Positions 1 to 6,588 of a DNA stretch of 9,632 nucleotides are shown here, one piece after another. The stretch comes from Alphaproteobacteria bacterium. GTDB lineage: Bacteria; Pseudomonadota; Alphaproteobacteria; Rhodospirillales; Rhodospirillaceae. Numbering within the stretch: position 1 is the first letter of the stretch; every line of letters starts with the position of its first letter. Below the pieces are notes generated by a model. It did no database searches, was not told where the DNA came from, and saw nothing but the letters and a program-made list of their open reading frames with translations. Position numbers and translations under genes: made by a program. The stretch is from NCBI GenBank assembly GCA_015228695.1, contig JADGDA010000080.1:1-9632 (forward strand), given 5' to 3'.

Positions 1-133
1 TGCAGCCACATACGAATCACAATTTGCCCGCCAGAGGAATCCCTCGCCACATTAGAACCGTTCGAGCGATCGCCGTGACTGATTTCCGGTAGGGGGCGGA
101 ATCTTTGCCGTCGGCGTGTTATCTTGCCTCCGT

Positions 134-159
134 TCGGATGGACGCGCGGTCCATCCGAT
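134..159 (+). promoter_or_regulatory. Perfect 10-bp hairpin in the leader of the 184-552 gene
   Basis: TCGGATGGAC (134-143) is followed by a 5-nt loop GCGCG and its exact reverse complement GTCCATCCGA (149-159 region). The stem ends about a dozen bases before the AAGGAG ribosome binding site. If the transcript starts upstream, the RNA carries a stable 5'-UTR hairpin. As DNA it could instead be a dyad operator. There is no U-tract, so it is not an ordinary terminator. The fold is directly visible; the role is not known. Confidence 0.5.
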
Positions 160-183
160 GTTTGGGACCAAAGGAGATGATTC

Positions 184-552
184 ATGATTCACAACGCGGC
201 ACTCGCTTTTGCTTTTTTCGTCGGCCTCACCGGGAGCGCTCTCGCTCAGGTCAACGTTGCGGGCACGTACGACTACTCCGGCACCGAGGTTGACGGCAGC
301 AAGTATGAAGAGGACGGCACGCTGGTCGTCAGCCCGGAGCCCTCGGGGGCCTATCTGGTCAAGTGGGACGGGGGCGAATATGTCGGAGTCGGTCAGGTGG
401 CCGGAAACGTGTTCGCGGTCGCGGCGGTCGCGGAGAAGAAGAACACCATCATCCTGATGGAAATCGGTCCCGACGGAAACATGAACGGCAGATGGTGGCG
501 CCGTTCCGACAAGGGCAGCAAGGGAACCGAGATCTGGAAAAAGAAGAAGTAG
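184..552 (+). CDS. Small exported protein of unknown function
   Basis: A 122-residue protein. Residues 1-21 form a Sec signal peptide: a short N-terminus, a hydrophobic stretch AALAFAFFVGLTG and an ALA cleavage site before Q22. The mature part is about 100 residues, rich in alternating polar/hydrophobic and Gly-rich stretches (GTYDYSGTEVDGSKY, GEYVGVGQVAGN, GNMNGRWW), which suggests a small all-beta, lipocalin-like domain. It ends in a Lys-rich tail (KKKK) and has no cysteines or membrane helix. The start is fixed by AAGGAG about 8 nt upstream of ATG 184; the earlier ATG at 177 is out of frame. The wording resembles small secreted proteins with a repeated G-x-Y/DGS pattern found in Alphaproteobacteria, but I cannot name the family. 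It converges on the DUF805 gene and seems to be a single-gene transcript. It is probably periplasmic; the function is unknown. Confidence 0.8.
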   Translation: MIHNAALAFAFFVGLTGSALAQVNVAGTYDYSGTEVDGSKYEEDGTLVVSPEPSGAYLVKWDGGEYVGVGQVAGNVFAVAAVAEKKNTIILMEIGPDGNMNGRWWRRSDKGSKGTEIWKKKK

Positions 553-567
553 TCCGGATCGCCACTC

Positions 568-605
568 CGGGACGCGGGAGGGGCTCGTTCCCGCCATGCG
601 TCCCG
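568..605 (+). terminator. Possible hairpin terminator between convergent genes
   Basis: CGGGACGC (568-575) pairs exactly with GCGTCCCG (598-605), and GGGA/TCCC can pair inside the loop. It lies 16 nt after the stop of the 184-552 gene and before the stop of the convergent DUF805 gene, where a bidirectional terminator would be expected. No T-tract follows on either strand, so intrinsic termination is only a possibility. Confidence 0.35.
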
Positions 606-639
606 GTTCTCCCGGCATCGATGCATCCAAACGCCGGGG

Positions 640-1065
640 TCAGACTCCGGCCTCTGGGGCGGCGGGAGGCGGAGGCGGCGGGCTCGCGGAAAGGGGAGGG
701 GCCGAACCGTAAGGAGGCGGGCCAAAGCGGTTGTCCCCCGGCGAACCGGCGAGAAAGCCGTTTTCGATCAGCGCCCACAGCGGTCCGATGAGCGGCACCA
801 GGGAGATCAGCATCCACCAGCCGGACTTGTCGCGGTCATGCCAGCGCCGGCACGTCATCGCCAGACCCGGCCACGTCATCACGAGCAGGATGATCATGGT
901 GACGACGGGAAAGACCTCCTCGTCCTCGGAGAGGGCGGAGTCCGTCTCGGCCAGGGCGGAATCCGCAAGGACGCCGACGACCATCAGAACGAACATGACC
1001 AGGGTGAAAATCCAATAGTCCCGTCTCGGCGCCCTGCCGCGAAAACTGAACAATGACGCATTCAT
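640..1065 (-). CDS. DUF805 family inner-membrane protein
   Basis: A 141-residue protein with the DUF805 signature: FSFRGRAPRRDYW near the N-terminus (residues 6-18), RRWHDRDKSGWW at 73-84 before a membrane segment, and a G-x-x-x-NRFGPPP block (about 107-118) at the end of the domain. Hydrophobic segments at about 17-36, 52-70 and 84-104 predict an integral inner-membrane protein. An acidic loop (ETDSALSEDEE) separates the first two. The C-terminal 25 residues are Pro/Ala-rich with a run of prolines. The start is ATG 1065, chosen because GGGGAGGGGGA lies just upstream and the conserved FxGR motif follows at once; the open frame extends 33 codons further but into sequence with no resemblance to the family. 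The function of DUF805 proteins is not established. It lies 73 bp downstream of the small exported Cys protein on the same strand, separated by a strong hairpin. Confidence 0.9.
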   Translation of the reverse strand: MNASLFSFRGRAPRRDYWIFTLVMFVLMVVGVLADSALAETDSALSEDEEVFPVVTMIILLVMTWPGLAMTCRRWHDRDKSGWWMLISLVPLIGPLWALIENGFLAGSPGDNRFGPPPYGSAPPLSASPPPPPPAAPEAGV

Positions 1066-1093
1066 TCGATCCCCCTCCCCCTTTGGAGTTTGT

Positions 1094-1122
1094 CCGGGGG
1101 GCCTTGGTGGCCGGCCCCCCGG
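1094..1122 (-). terminator. GC-rich 10-bp hairpin between the two minus-strand genes
   Basis: CCGGGGGGCC (1094-1103) and GGCCCCCCGG (1113-1122) are perfectly complementary, with a 9-nt loop. It starts about 16 bp past the stop of the 1139-1402 gene and about 28 bp before the start of the DUF805 gene. It could terminate or attenuate transcription, or stabilise the upstream mRNA's 3' end. No U-tract follows on the minus strand, so strong intrinsic termination is not assured. Confidence 0.45.
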
Positions 1123-1138
1123 CGCGATTGCGGAGAGC

Positions 1139-1402
1139 TTACTTCCAGCCGGACTCTTTCTCACAGGCAGCCATTTCCGCCGGATTCTTCTTTTCCCAGG
1201 CGGAAATCGACAGGGTCTCGCTCTCGTCCATCTTGTTGTTCATGCAGGTGCAATATTTCGCGACGATCTCGACGGAAACCTTCGCGTCGGTATTGTCGCT
1301 CATGCACTTCGCCACCCACTTCGCGTCGTCGGCACCGGCAAAGGCGGCACCGCTCGCCAGGAGGGCGATCGAAAGACAAGCCGCGCTGATCACAGTCCTC
1401 AT
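1139..1402 (-). CDS. Small exported protein with four conserved-looking cysteines
   Basis: An 87-residue protein with a clear Sec signal peptide (hydrophobic CLSIALLASGAAFA, predicted cleavage after A22). The mature part is about 65 residues and contains Cys33, Cys51, Cys53 and Cys80 in the pattern KC-x(17)-C-T-C-M-NNKM ... AWEKKNP ... C, ending GWK. This looks like a family of small periplasmic proteins in Alphaproteobacteria that I recognise by pattern but cannot name; the cysteines may form two disulfides. Start choice: ATG 1402 has GGAGAG about 5 nt upstream. An in-frame ATG five codons earlier would place that ribosome binding site inside the coding sequence, so it is rejected. The gene sits upstream of the DUF805 gene on the same strand. 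No catalytic or metal-binding motif is certain; the CxC pair could bind a metal or act in thiol chemistry. Confidence 0.8.
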   Translation of the reverse strand: MRTVISAACLSIALLASGAAFAGADDAKWVAKCMSDNTDAKVSVEIVAKYCTCMNNKMDESETLSISAWEKKNPAEMAACEKESGWK

Positions 1403-1422
1403 ATTTGCTCTCCGCATTTATT

Positions 1423-1447
1423 CGGTTGGGTCATTCGGGGCCAACCG
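1423..1447 (-). promoter_or_regulatory. Leader hairpin upstream of the small Cys protein
   Basis: CGGTTGG (1423-1429) pairs with CCAACCG (1441-1447) across an 11-nt loop, about 20 bp upstream of the ATG at 1402. It could be a 5'-UTR hairpin or an operator dyad. A weak sigma70-like pair on the minus strand further upstream (TTTCCA, 17 nt, TATCCT) would put it in the transcript. The role is unproven. Confidence 0.25.
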
Positions 1448-1497
1448 CGATCCCCAGGCGGGCAGGATAAAGGAGGAAAGATTGTTTGGAAAGGGCC

Positions 1498-1568
1498 GCC
1501 ATTTTTCGGTGGGCGCCATTTTTCGGCCCCCTTGAAATCGGCCCCCTTGAAATCGGCCCCCTTGAAAT
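1498..1568. repeat. Short direct repeats: two 12-bp copies plus three 15-bp tandem copies
   Basis: GCCATTTTTCGG occurs at 1498-1509 and again at 1515-1526. It is followed at once by three perfect tandem copies of the 15-mer CGGCCCCCTTGAAAT at 1524-1538, 1539-1553 and 1554-1568. The block lies in the intergenic region upstream of the M48 protease gene, next to a candidate promoter. Because the unit is 15 bp, both strands stay open through it. The plus strand reads repeated GPLEI and the minus strand repeated ADFKG, but no supported gene covers it. Confidence 0.85.
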
Positions 1569-1572
1569 CGAC

Positions 1573-1602
1573 TGGCCATTCCCTGCCGGCTGGGGTTCTA
1601 AT
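1573..1602 (+). promoter_or_regulatory. Candidate sigma70 promoter for the M48 protease gene
   Basis: TGGCCA (1573-1578, 4 of 6 to TTGACA), an 18-nt spacer and TCTAAT (1597-1602, 5 of 6 to TATAAT). A transcript would start near 1609, giving a leader of about 30 nt before ATG 1639. The three 15-bp repeats end just upstream of the -35 box. This is a consensus match by eye only. Confidence 0.3.
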
Positions 1603-1638
1603 GGGGGACCTTGTCAACCCCGGTCATTGGGACATGCC

Positions 1639-2784
1639 ATGCGTAAAATATGTCTGCTGCTGGCGCTGTTCATGCTTGCCGCCTGTGGAACGGTACCGAT
1701 CACGGGACGCCAGCAATTGAGTCTGCTGGGCGACTCCGAAATGAATGCTCTTGGCGCGCGGGAATTCAAGAAGATCATCCGTAAGAATGACGTTCTCAAA
1801 GGGACGGACGATGCGGAGCTTGTGCAAAACGTCGGACGTAAATTAAAAAATGCGGTCGAGGCGTACTTCCGGCAACAAGGCGAGGCGGAGCGGCTTAAAG
1901 GTTACAAGTGGGAATTCAAGCTGATCGAGAGCGATCAGATAAACGCATTCTGTCTGCCCGGGGGCAAGGTGGCGATCTACACCGGCATTCTGGATGTGAC
2001 GGAAAGCGAGGCGGGGTTGGCCGTCGTCATGGGGCACGAGGTGGCGCACGCCATCGCCAATCACGGCAACGAACGCATGAGCCAGTCGCTTCTCGTTCAA
2101 CTCACCGGGGCGGCGTTGGGCGCGGCGCTCGCCAAGGACGATCCCAAGACCCAACAAGCCTTTGCCGCCGCCTTCGGGATCGGCACATCCCTGGCCATCC
2201 TGCTTCCGTTCAGCCGCATGCATGAAAGCGAGGCCGATCGGCTGGGGCTGATCTTCATGGCCATGGCCGGGTACGATCCACGGGAGGCCCCCCGTTTTTG
2301 GCGCCGCATGGCCGCCGCGAAGGGAGGGGGCGGAACCTTGGAGTTCCTGAGCACCCATCCTTCCGACGCAACCCGCATCGCTGATCTTGAACGCGAGATC
2401 GGTGAAGCCATGCAATATGCCCGTGGCGATCGGCAGCGCGGCGCCCCTGTTGCCGATTCCCGCTCGCCGTCGGAGAAGACCAGGGACGGATTCAGGTCCG
2501 GCAAAGGCGGCGAGAGCGACGAGGGTGGAAGCGACGACGGCCGTCGGAACAGAAGAAACAAGGGTGACGAGAGCGACGAAGCCGACGACGACAGCGAAGG
2601 CGGGGTGGACGAGGAAGGTGGAGAAGACGACGAAGGCGGGGTGGACGACGAGGAGGAAGAGGACGACGAGGGCGGGGTAGACGACGAGGGCGGAGACGAC
2701 GAAGGCGGGGTGGACGACGAGGAGGAAGAGGACGACGAGGGCGGAGACGACGAAGGCGGGGTGGATGAGGAGGAGGAGGACTGA
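1639..2784 (+). CDS. M48 family metalloprotease lipoprotein with acidic repeat tail
   Basis: A 381-residue zinc endopeptidase resembling the YcaL/LoiP (BepA-related) branch of peptidase M48. These act in the periplasm, often on outer-membrane protein quality control. The signal peptide ends in a lipobox LAAC with lipidated Cys16, followed by the family's typical GTVPITGRQQLSLL. The catalytic HEVAH is at 133-137 (zinc ligands His133 and His137, base Glu134). The third ligand is Glu196 in HESEAD, and LSTHPSDATRI at about 237-247 is the usual end of the domain. Residue 17 onward is GTVP, with no Asp at +2, so outer-membrane sorting is likely. The catalytic domain ends near 260. Residues about 290-381 form an Asp/Glu/Gly tail (DDEGGVDD and EEEEDDEGG units) not typical of the family. 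The start is ATG 1639 because the lipoprotein signal begins there; the frame is open from 1486 but that extension spans the intergenic repeats. No strong Shine-Dalgarno is visible. Confidence 0.92.
   Translation: MRKICLLLALFMLAACGTVPITGRQQLSLLGDSEMNALGAREFKKIIRKNDVLKGTDDAELVQNVGRKLKNAVEAYFRQQGEAERLKGYKWEFKLIESDQINAFCLPGGKVAIYTGILDVTESEAGLAVVMGHEVAHAIANHGNERMSQSLLVQLTGAALGAALAKDDPKTQQAFAAAFGIGTSLAILLPFSRMHESEADRLGLIFMAMAGYDPREAPRFWRRMAAAKGGGGTLEFLSTHPSDATRIADLEREIGEAMQYARGDRQRGAPVADSRSPSEKTRDGFRSGKGGESDEGGSDDGRRNRRNKGDESDEADDDSEGGVDEEGGEDDEGGVDDEEEEDDEGGVDDEGGDDEGGVDDEEEEDDEGGDDEGGVDEEEED
2626..2765 (+). repeat. In-frame direct repeats encoding the acidic tail
   Basis: A 50-bp sequence at 2626-2675 recurs exactly at 2695-2744, an offset of 69 bp (23 codons). 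A third partial copy of its first 20 bp starts at 2746. All offsets are multiples of three, so the reading frame is kept and the protein repeats GGVDDEEEEDDEGG-type units. This points to recent expansion by slippage or unequal recombination inside the 3' end of the M48 protease gene. Confidence 0.85.
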
Positions 2785-2809
2785 GCCTGATCTGGGCGGC
2801 GGCGGGGAG

Positions 2810-2846
2810 GGGAGCGTCGGGCGGTCCCGACGCTCCCTTTCCCTTT
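2810..2846 (+). terminator. Intrinsic terminator of the M48 protease gene
   Basis: GGGAGCGTCGGG (2810-2821) and CCCGACGCTCCC (2826-2837) form a perfect 12-bp GC-rich stem with a 4-nt loop, followed by TTTCCCTTT. It starts 25 bp after the stop codon. This is the clearest terminator in the window. Confidence 0.85.
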
Positions 2847-2852
2847 CGTCTC

Positions 2853-2884
2853 ATACCAACGGCTATCAAGAATGACCGCTGGTA

Positions 2885-2885
<1 letters not shown>
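2853..2885. repeat. Palindromic intergenic element, copy 1
   Basis: An imperfect palindrome between the convergent M48 and fumarase genes. Outer arms ATACCAACGG and CCGCTGGTAT pair with one mismatch, and the pairing continues weakly inward. Read on the minus strand it begins ATACCAGCGGTCATTCT, identical over 17 nt to the element at 7394-7410. Its right end overlaps the first base of the fumarase stop codon complement (2885-2887). It looks like a short REP-like repeat that may act as a bidirectional terminator or mRNA 3'-end stabiliser. Confidence 0.7.
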
Positions 2886-4501
<1,616 letters not shown>

Positions 4502-4540
4502 GGAATGAATCCCCCCTCGATGGTGGCGCGTTCCCAAGCA

Positions 4541-4557
4541 CCCGGACGGGGTCCGGG
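4541..4557 (-). promoter_or_regulatory. Intercistronic hairpin between sspB and fumarase
   Basis: CCCGGAC (4541-4547) and GTCCGGG (4551-4557) form a perfect 7-bp stem with a 3-nt loop in the 90-bp gap. It may partly terminate transcription or set differential mRNA stability in an sspB-fum transcript. No U-tract follows on the minus strand. Confidence 0.35.
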
Positions 4558-4591
4558 GACTCCGGCGCGCCGTTGTCCGTCGAAGGTGGAA

Positions 4592-5197
4592 CTACTTTTT
4601 ACGGAAGGCGTCAAGGGCAATGACCTTGCCCTCCGCGTCTCCGTCCGCCGGAGCCTTTTTCCGGGACGGCGGCGGGGCGGTAAACGCCAGTTCTTTCCGT
4701 TCCCCCGGCCGTTCCCCCGGCCGCTCTTCCAGCCGCTCTTCCGACCGTTCCTCTTTCCGCTCGTCCGCTCGCTCCCCTGGCCGCTCCTCCGGGAGCGGGA
4801 AGCCGTCCGCCGGGGCCGGACGCTCGCGGGTCATGTCCACGTTGAACTGCAACCCGAATTTGGCGGACGGATCGGCGAAGGCGGAAACGGCGGCGAACGG
4901 GATATGCAGGCGCTCGTTGACCTTGTTGAAGCTCAAGGTGACCTCGAAAAAATCCTCGGAGACGTCGAGGCCCCAGAACTGATTCTGGAGGACGATGGTC
5001 ATCTCGTCCGGATGGCGGTCCATCAGGTGCGGCGCGATGTCCACTCCGGGATACCGGGTGCGGAAGGTGATGTAGAAATGATGGCTTCCGGGCAACCCGA
5101 CCGCCGCGGTTTCCTCAAGCGCCCGGCGGACGACCCCGCGCAGGGCATCCTCAACCATCTTCTCGTAATGGAGGCCGCCGCCGCCGCCCGTCAACAT
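4592..5197 (-). CDS. sspB: SspB, ClpXP adaptor (alphaproteobacterial type)
   Basis: A 201-residue SspB-family protein. It binds ssrA-tagged proteins and tethers them to ClpX for degradation. The N-terminal domain (about 9-118) has the family wording: YEKMVEDALRGVVRRAL, GSHHFYITFRT, PGVDIAPHLMDRHPDEMTIVLQ, FWGLDVSEDFFEVTLSFN and ERLHIPFAAVSAFADPS. A flexible Glu/Arg/Pro linker follows (about 137-168, with repeated GER and EER units). The C-terminal tail VIALDAFRKK is the short ClpX-docking segment seen at SspB ends in this class. The linker is coded by 12-bp-like tandem units at about 4694-4789. Start uncertain: ATG 5197 is used; the frame continues upstream to GTG 5260, whose GGAG lies too close, and an internal ATG (Met14) would cut the first helix. 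The adjoining upstream gene on the same strand is ssrA, which codes the tag this adaptor recognises. Fumarase follows 90 bp downstream. Confidence 0.92.
   Translation of the reverse strand: MLTGGGGGLHYEKMVEDALRGVVRRALEETAAVGLPGSHHFYITFRTRYPGVDIAPHLMDRHPDEMTIVLQNQFWGLDVSEDFFEVTLSFNKVNERLHIPFAAVSAFADPSAKFGLQFNVDMTRERPAPADGFPLPEERPGERADERKEERSEERLEERPGERPGERKELAFTAPPPSRKKAPADGDAEGKVIALDAFRKK
4694..4789 (-). repeat. Imperfect tandem repeats coding the SspB linker
   Basis: Degenerate 12-bp units (plus strand CGTTCCCCCGGC and CGCTCTTCCAGC types) run through the sspB linker and encode EERPGER/EERSEER-like repeats at residues about 137-168. The unit keeps the reading frame. It is a length-variable, charged linker rather than a folded domain. 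Confidence 0.65.
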
Positions 5198-5230
5198 GTC
5201 ATGCCCGCCAACACACCGCCCCCACCCCGC

Positions 5231-5249
5231 GCCGGACCCCTTGTCCGGC
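5231..5249 (-). promoter_or_regulatory. Hairpin between ssrA and sspB
   Basis: GCCGGAC (5231-5237) and GTCCGGC (5243-5249) form a perfect 7-bp stem with a 5-nt loop, just upstream of the sspB start region. Another 7-bp GC stem (5271-5277 with 5292-5298) lies at the 3' end of ssrA. Either could end or process the tmRNA precursor. Neither has a U-tract, so read-through into sspB is possible. Confidence 0.35.
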
Positions 5250-5315
5250 CCAAGACGCACCTCTCCCGGTGGGGGGCTTCTGTTGCCCGGCGCCCCCCGA
5301 GCCGCGCTTACCTAG

Positions 5316-5348
5316 TTAGGCAGCGAGGGCCAATTCATTATCGTTGGC
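5316..5348 (-). other. ssrA: tmRNA tag reading frame (ANDNELALAA, stop TAA)
   Basis: The minus strand reads GCC AAC GAT AAT GAA TTG GCC CTC GCT GCC TAA. With the alanine carried by tmRNA the tag would be A-ANDNELALAA. The N-terminal AANDN part matches what SspB adaptors of this class recognise, and the final LAA is the ClpX recognition end. The stop codon is followed by CTAGG, which can pair with the CCTA overlapping it. Confidence 0.93.
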
Positions 5349-5432
5349 ACCTGTAGAAAGGCCCGATAACGGCGGAACCATGCCGAGCACACTCCGTGTC
5401 TTTACCACGCACGTCGATCCTGTTTCGCCCCC

Positions 5433-5460
5433 ATGAACCCGTCCGGAAGGACGGGAGGAA
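5433..5460 (-). other. Intervening segment excised from pre-tmRNA
   Basis: 28 nt lie between the encoded CCA of the acceptor piece and the first G of the coding piece. A 7-bp stem CCCGTCC/GGACGGG with a TTCC loop bridges the two. In permuted tmRNAs this loop is removed by processing to free the 3' CCA and the coding piece 5' end. The exact cut sites are inferred from the acceptor stem pairing. Confidence 0.8.
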
Positions 5461-5546
5461 TGGTGGAGGCGCCGGGCACTGCCCCCGGGTCCGCAACGCT
5501 TATTCCACGCGGGATTTAGCACCATAGTCGGTCACCCGACCGGCCC

Positions 5547-5575
5547 AGTGTAGCCGATCGGGGAAGCCGAGAAAA
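5547..5575 (-). promoter_or_regulatory. Candidate ssrA promoter
   Basis: The minus strand carries TACACT (5547-5552, 4 of 6 to TATAAT), a 17-nt spacer and TTTTCT (5570-5575, 3 of 6). The predicted start near 5540 coincides with the base of a small hairpin (5527-5540, GTCGG/CCGAC), a sensible 5' end for the acceptor piece. The -35 match is weak. Confidence 0.4.
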
Positions 5576-5658
5576 GGAAAAGGAAAAATGGGTCTTGGAC
5601 ATCGGGTCCGTCTCCGCGCTAATCTCGTTCGCATCGTCCAGACCAGGGAGCCGCCGTT

Positions 5659-6588
5659 GTGCGCCTGACGCCCGAACAGAACGCGGAAATCACCCATTCG
5701 AGGGAGGTCACGTCCCCGACCCGCCGCGTCGTCTCCTCCGGGCTGGAGGAGATTCTGTTCGCGGCGCTGCCGGTGCTCGACCACGGGATGATCCGGGTCA
5801 TCGACTACATGGGCGACGACTCGGCGATCGTTCAGGCCGCCCGCGTCTCCTACGGACGGGGAACCCGCAAGGTCAGCGAGGACAAGGGGCTGATCAACTA
5901 TCTGATGCGCCATCGGCACACGACCCCCTTCGAGATGTGCGAGATCAAGTATCACGTCAAGCTGCCCATCTTCGTCGCCCGGCAGTGGATCCGTCACCGC
6001 ACCGCCAACGTCAACGAGTATTCGGCGCGGTACTCGATCATGGACCGGGAGTTCTATTTGCCGGCTCCGGAGTATGTCGCCGCCCAATCCGCCACCAACC
6101 ACCAGGGCAGGGGGGCGACGCTGGGGTCGGATCAGGCGAAGGCGGTGATCGATCTTTTGCGCGCCGACGCCGAGCGCTGCTTCGACCATTACGAGGAGCT
6201 TCTGAACGAGGACGCCCGCGACCCGACCCGCGAGGGCCTAGCCCGCGAGCTGGCCCGCATGAATCTGACTCTGAACACCTATACCCAATGGTACTGGAAG
6301 ATCGATCTGCACAACCTTTTGCACTTTCTGTCGCTGCGGCTCGACCCCCACGCCCAGTACGAGATCCGCGCCTATGCCGAGGTCATGCTCGACACGGTCC
6401 GCCGCTGGGTTCCCCATACCTACGACGCCTTCCTGGAGTACCGCATGGGCGGCGCCCATCTGTCGGCGGCCGGGCTGGCCGTGGTCCGGCGGATGCTGGA
6501 GGGTGAGGCCGTAACCCGGGAGGACAGCGGGCTGTCCCACCGGGAATGGCGGGAACTGATGGAGACCCTAGGCCGCGCCGATGGCTGA
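5659..6588 (+). CDS. thyX: ThyX, flavin-dependent thymidylate synthase
   Basis: A 309-residue protein that makes dTMP from dUMP, using methylenetetrahydrofolate as carbon donor and reduced FAD/NADPH for reduction. The diagnostic ThyX motif RHRTANVNEYSARYS is at residues 112-126. Other conserved blocks are VIDYMGDDSAIVQAARVSYG (47-66), MRHRHTTPFEMCEIK (83-97), REFYLP (130-135) and DLHNLLHFLSLRLD (216-229). The length fits the longer alphaproteobacterial forms. The start is GTG 5659, with GGGAG 8 nt upstream; conserved sequence begins before the next in-frame Met, so a later start would lose it. It ends in an 8-bp overlap with the rluB gene, indicating cotranscription. It is divergent from ssrA. 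No thyA is seen here, so this may be the cell's only thymidylate synthase, but one window cannot show that. Confidence 0.97.
   Translation: MRLTPEQNAEITHSREVTSPTRRVVSSGLEEILFAALPVLDHGMIRVIDYMGDDSAIVQAARVSYGRGTRKVSEDKGLINYLMRHRHTTPFEMCEIKYHVKLPIFVARQWIRHRTANVNEYSARYSIMDREFYLPAPEYVAAQSATNHQGRGATLGSDQAKAVIDLLRADAERCFDHYEELLNEDARDPTREGLARELARMNLTLNTYTQWYWKIDLHNLLHFLSLRLDPHAQYEIRAYAEVMLDTVRRWVPHTYDAFLEYRMGGAHLSAAGLAVVRRMLEGEAVTREDSGLSHREWRELMETLGRADG

Larger units (their letters stand above)
5299..5545 (-). ncRNA. ssrA: tmRNA, circularly permuted two-piece form
   Basis: Ribosome-rescue RNA: it acts as an alanyl-tRNA mimic and then as a message for a degradation tag. The minus strand gives the permuted order seen in Alphaproteobacteria: acceptor piece first, then an excised segment, then the coding piece. 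The acceptor piece ends in encoded CCA (5461-5463 complement). Its 3' strand CGCCTCC (5465-5471) pairs over 7 bp with GGGGGCG (5426-5432) at the start of the coding piece. This includes a G-U third pair, the alanine identity element. A 5-bp T stem (5472-5476 with 5484-5488) closes a 7-nt loop. The 28-nt intervening segment (5433-5460) holds a CCCGTCC/GGACGGG hairpin. The coding piece opens GGGGGCGAAACAGGATCGACG, the conserved tmRNA 5' motif, and carries the tag frame. Both outer ends are estimates, within about 20 nt. It is transcribed divergently from thyX and lies upstream of sspB on the same strand. Confidence 0.95.

Noticed and set aside
52..630. A 192-codon open frame on the minus strand
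   Set aside because: It is antisense to the small exported protein, which has a good ribosome binding site and signal peptide; no family resemblance.
1399..1617. A minus-strand pentapeptide-repeat gene
   Set aside because: ADFKG occurs only three times, with no ribosome binding site and no further repeats. It is too short to support a gene; kept as a finding only.
1486..1638. An N-terminal extension of the M48 protease
   Set aside because: It is an in-frame run through the intergenic repeats; the lipoprotein signal peptide starts at 1639, so the extension would destroy export.
2626..2765. A CRISPR-like array
   Set aside because: The repeats lie in frame in a coding sequence, are contiguous or irregularly spaced, and have no unique spacers.
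2492..2869. An Arg/Pro-rich minus-strand frame opposite the acidic tail
   Set aside because: It is the complement of the Asp/Glu/Gly repeat codons and has no other support.
5198..5260. A longer SspB starting at GTG 5260
   Set aside because: The GGAG lies only about two bases from the GTG, and the extra residues are Gly-rich without family resemblance. The start remains uncertain.
5316..5525. A 69-codon minus-strand protein gene
   Set aside because: This frame is the tmRNA gene itself; only its last ten codons are translated, as the tag.
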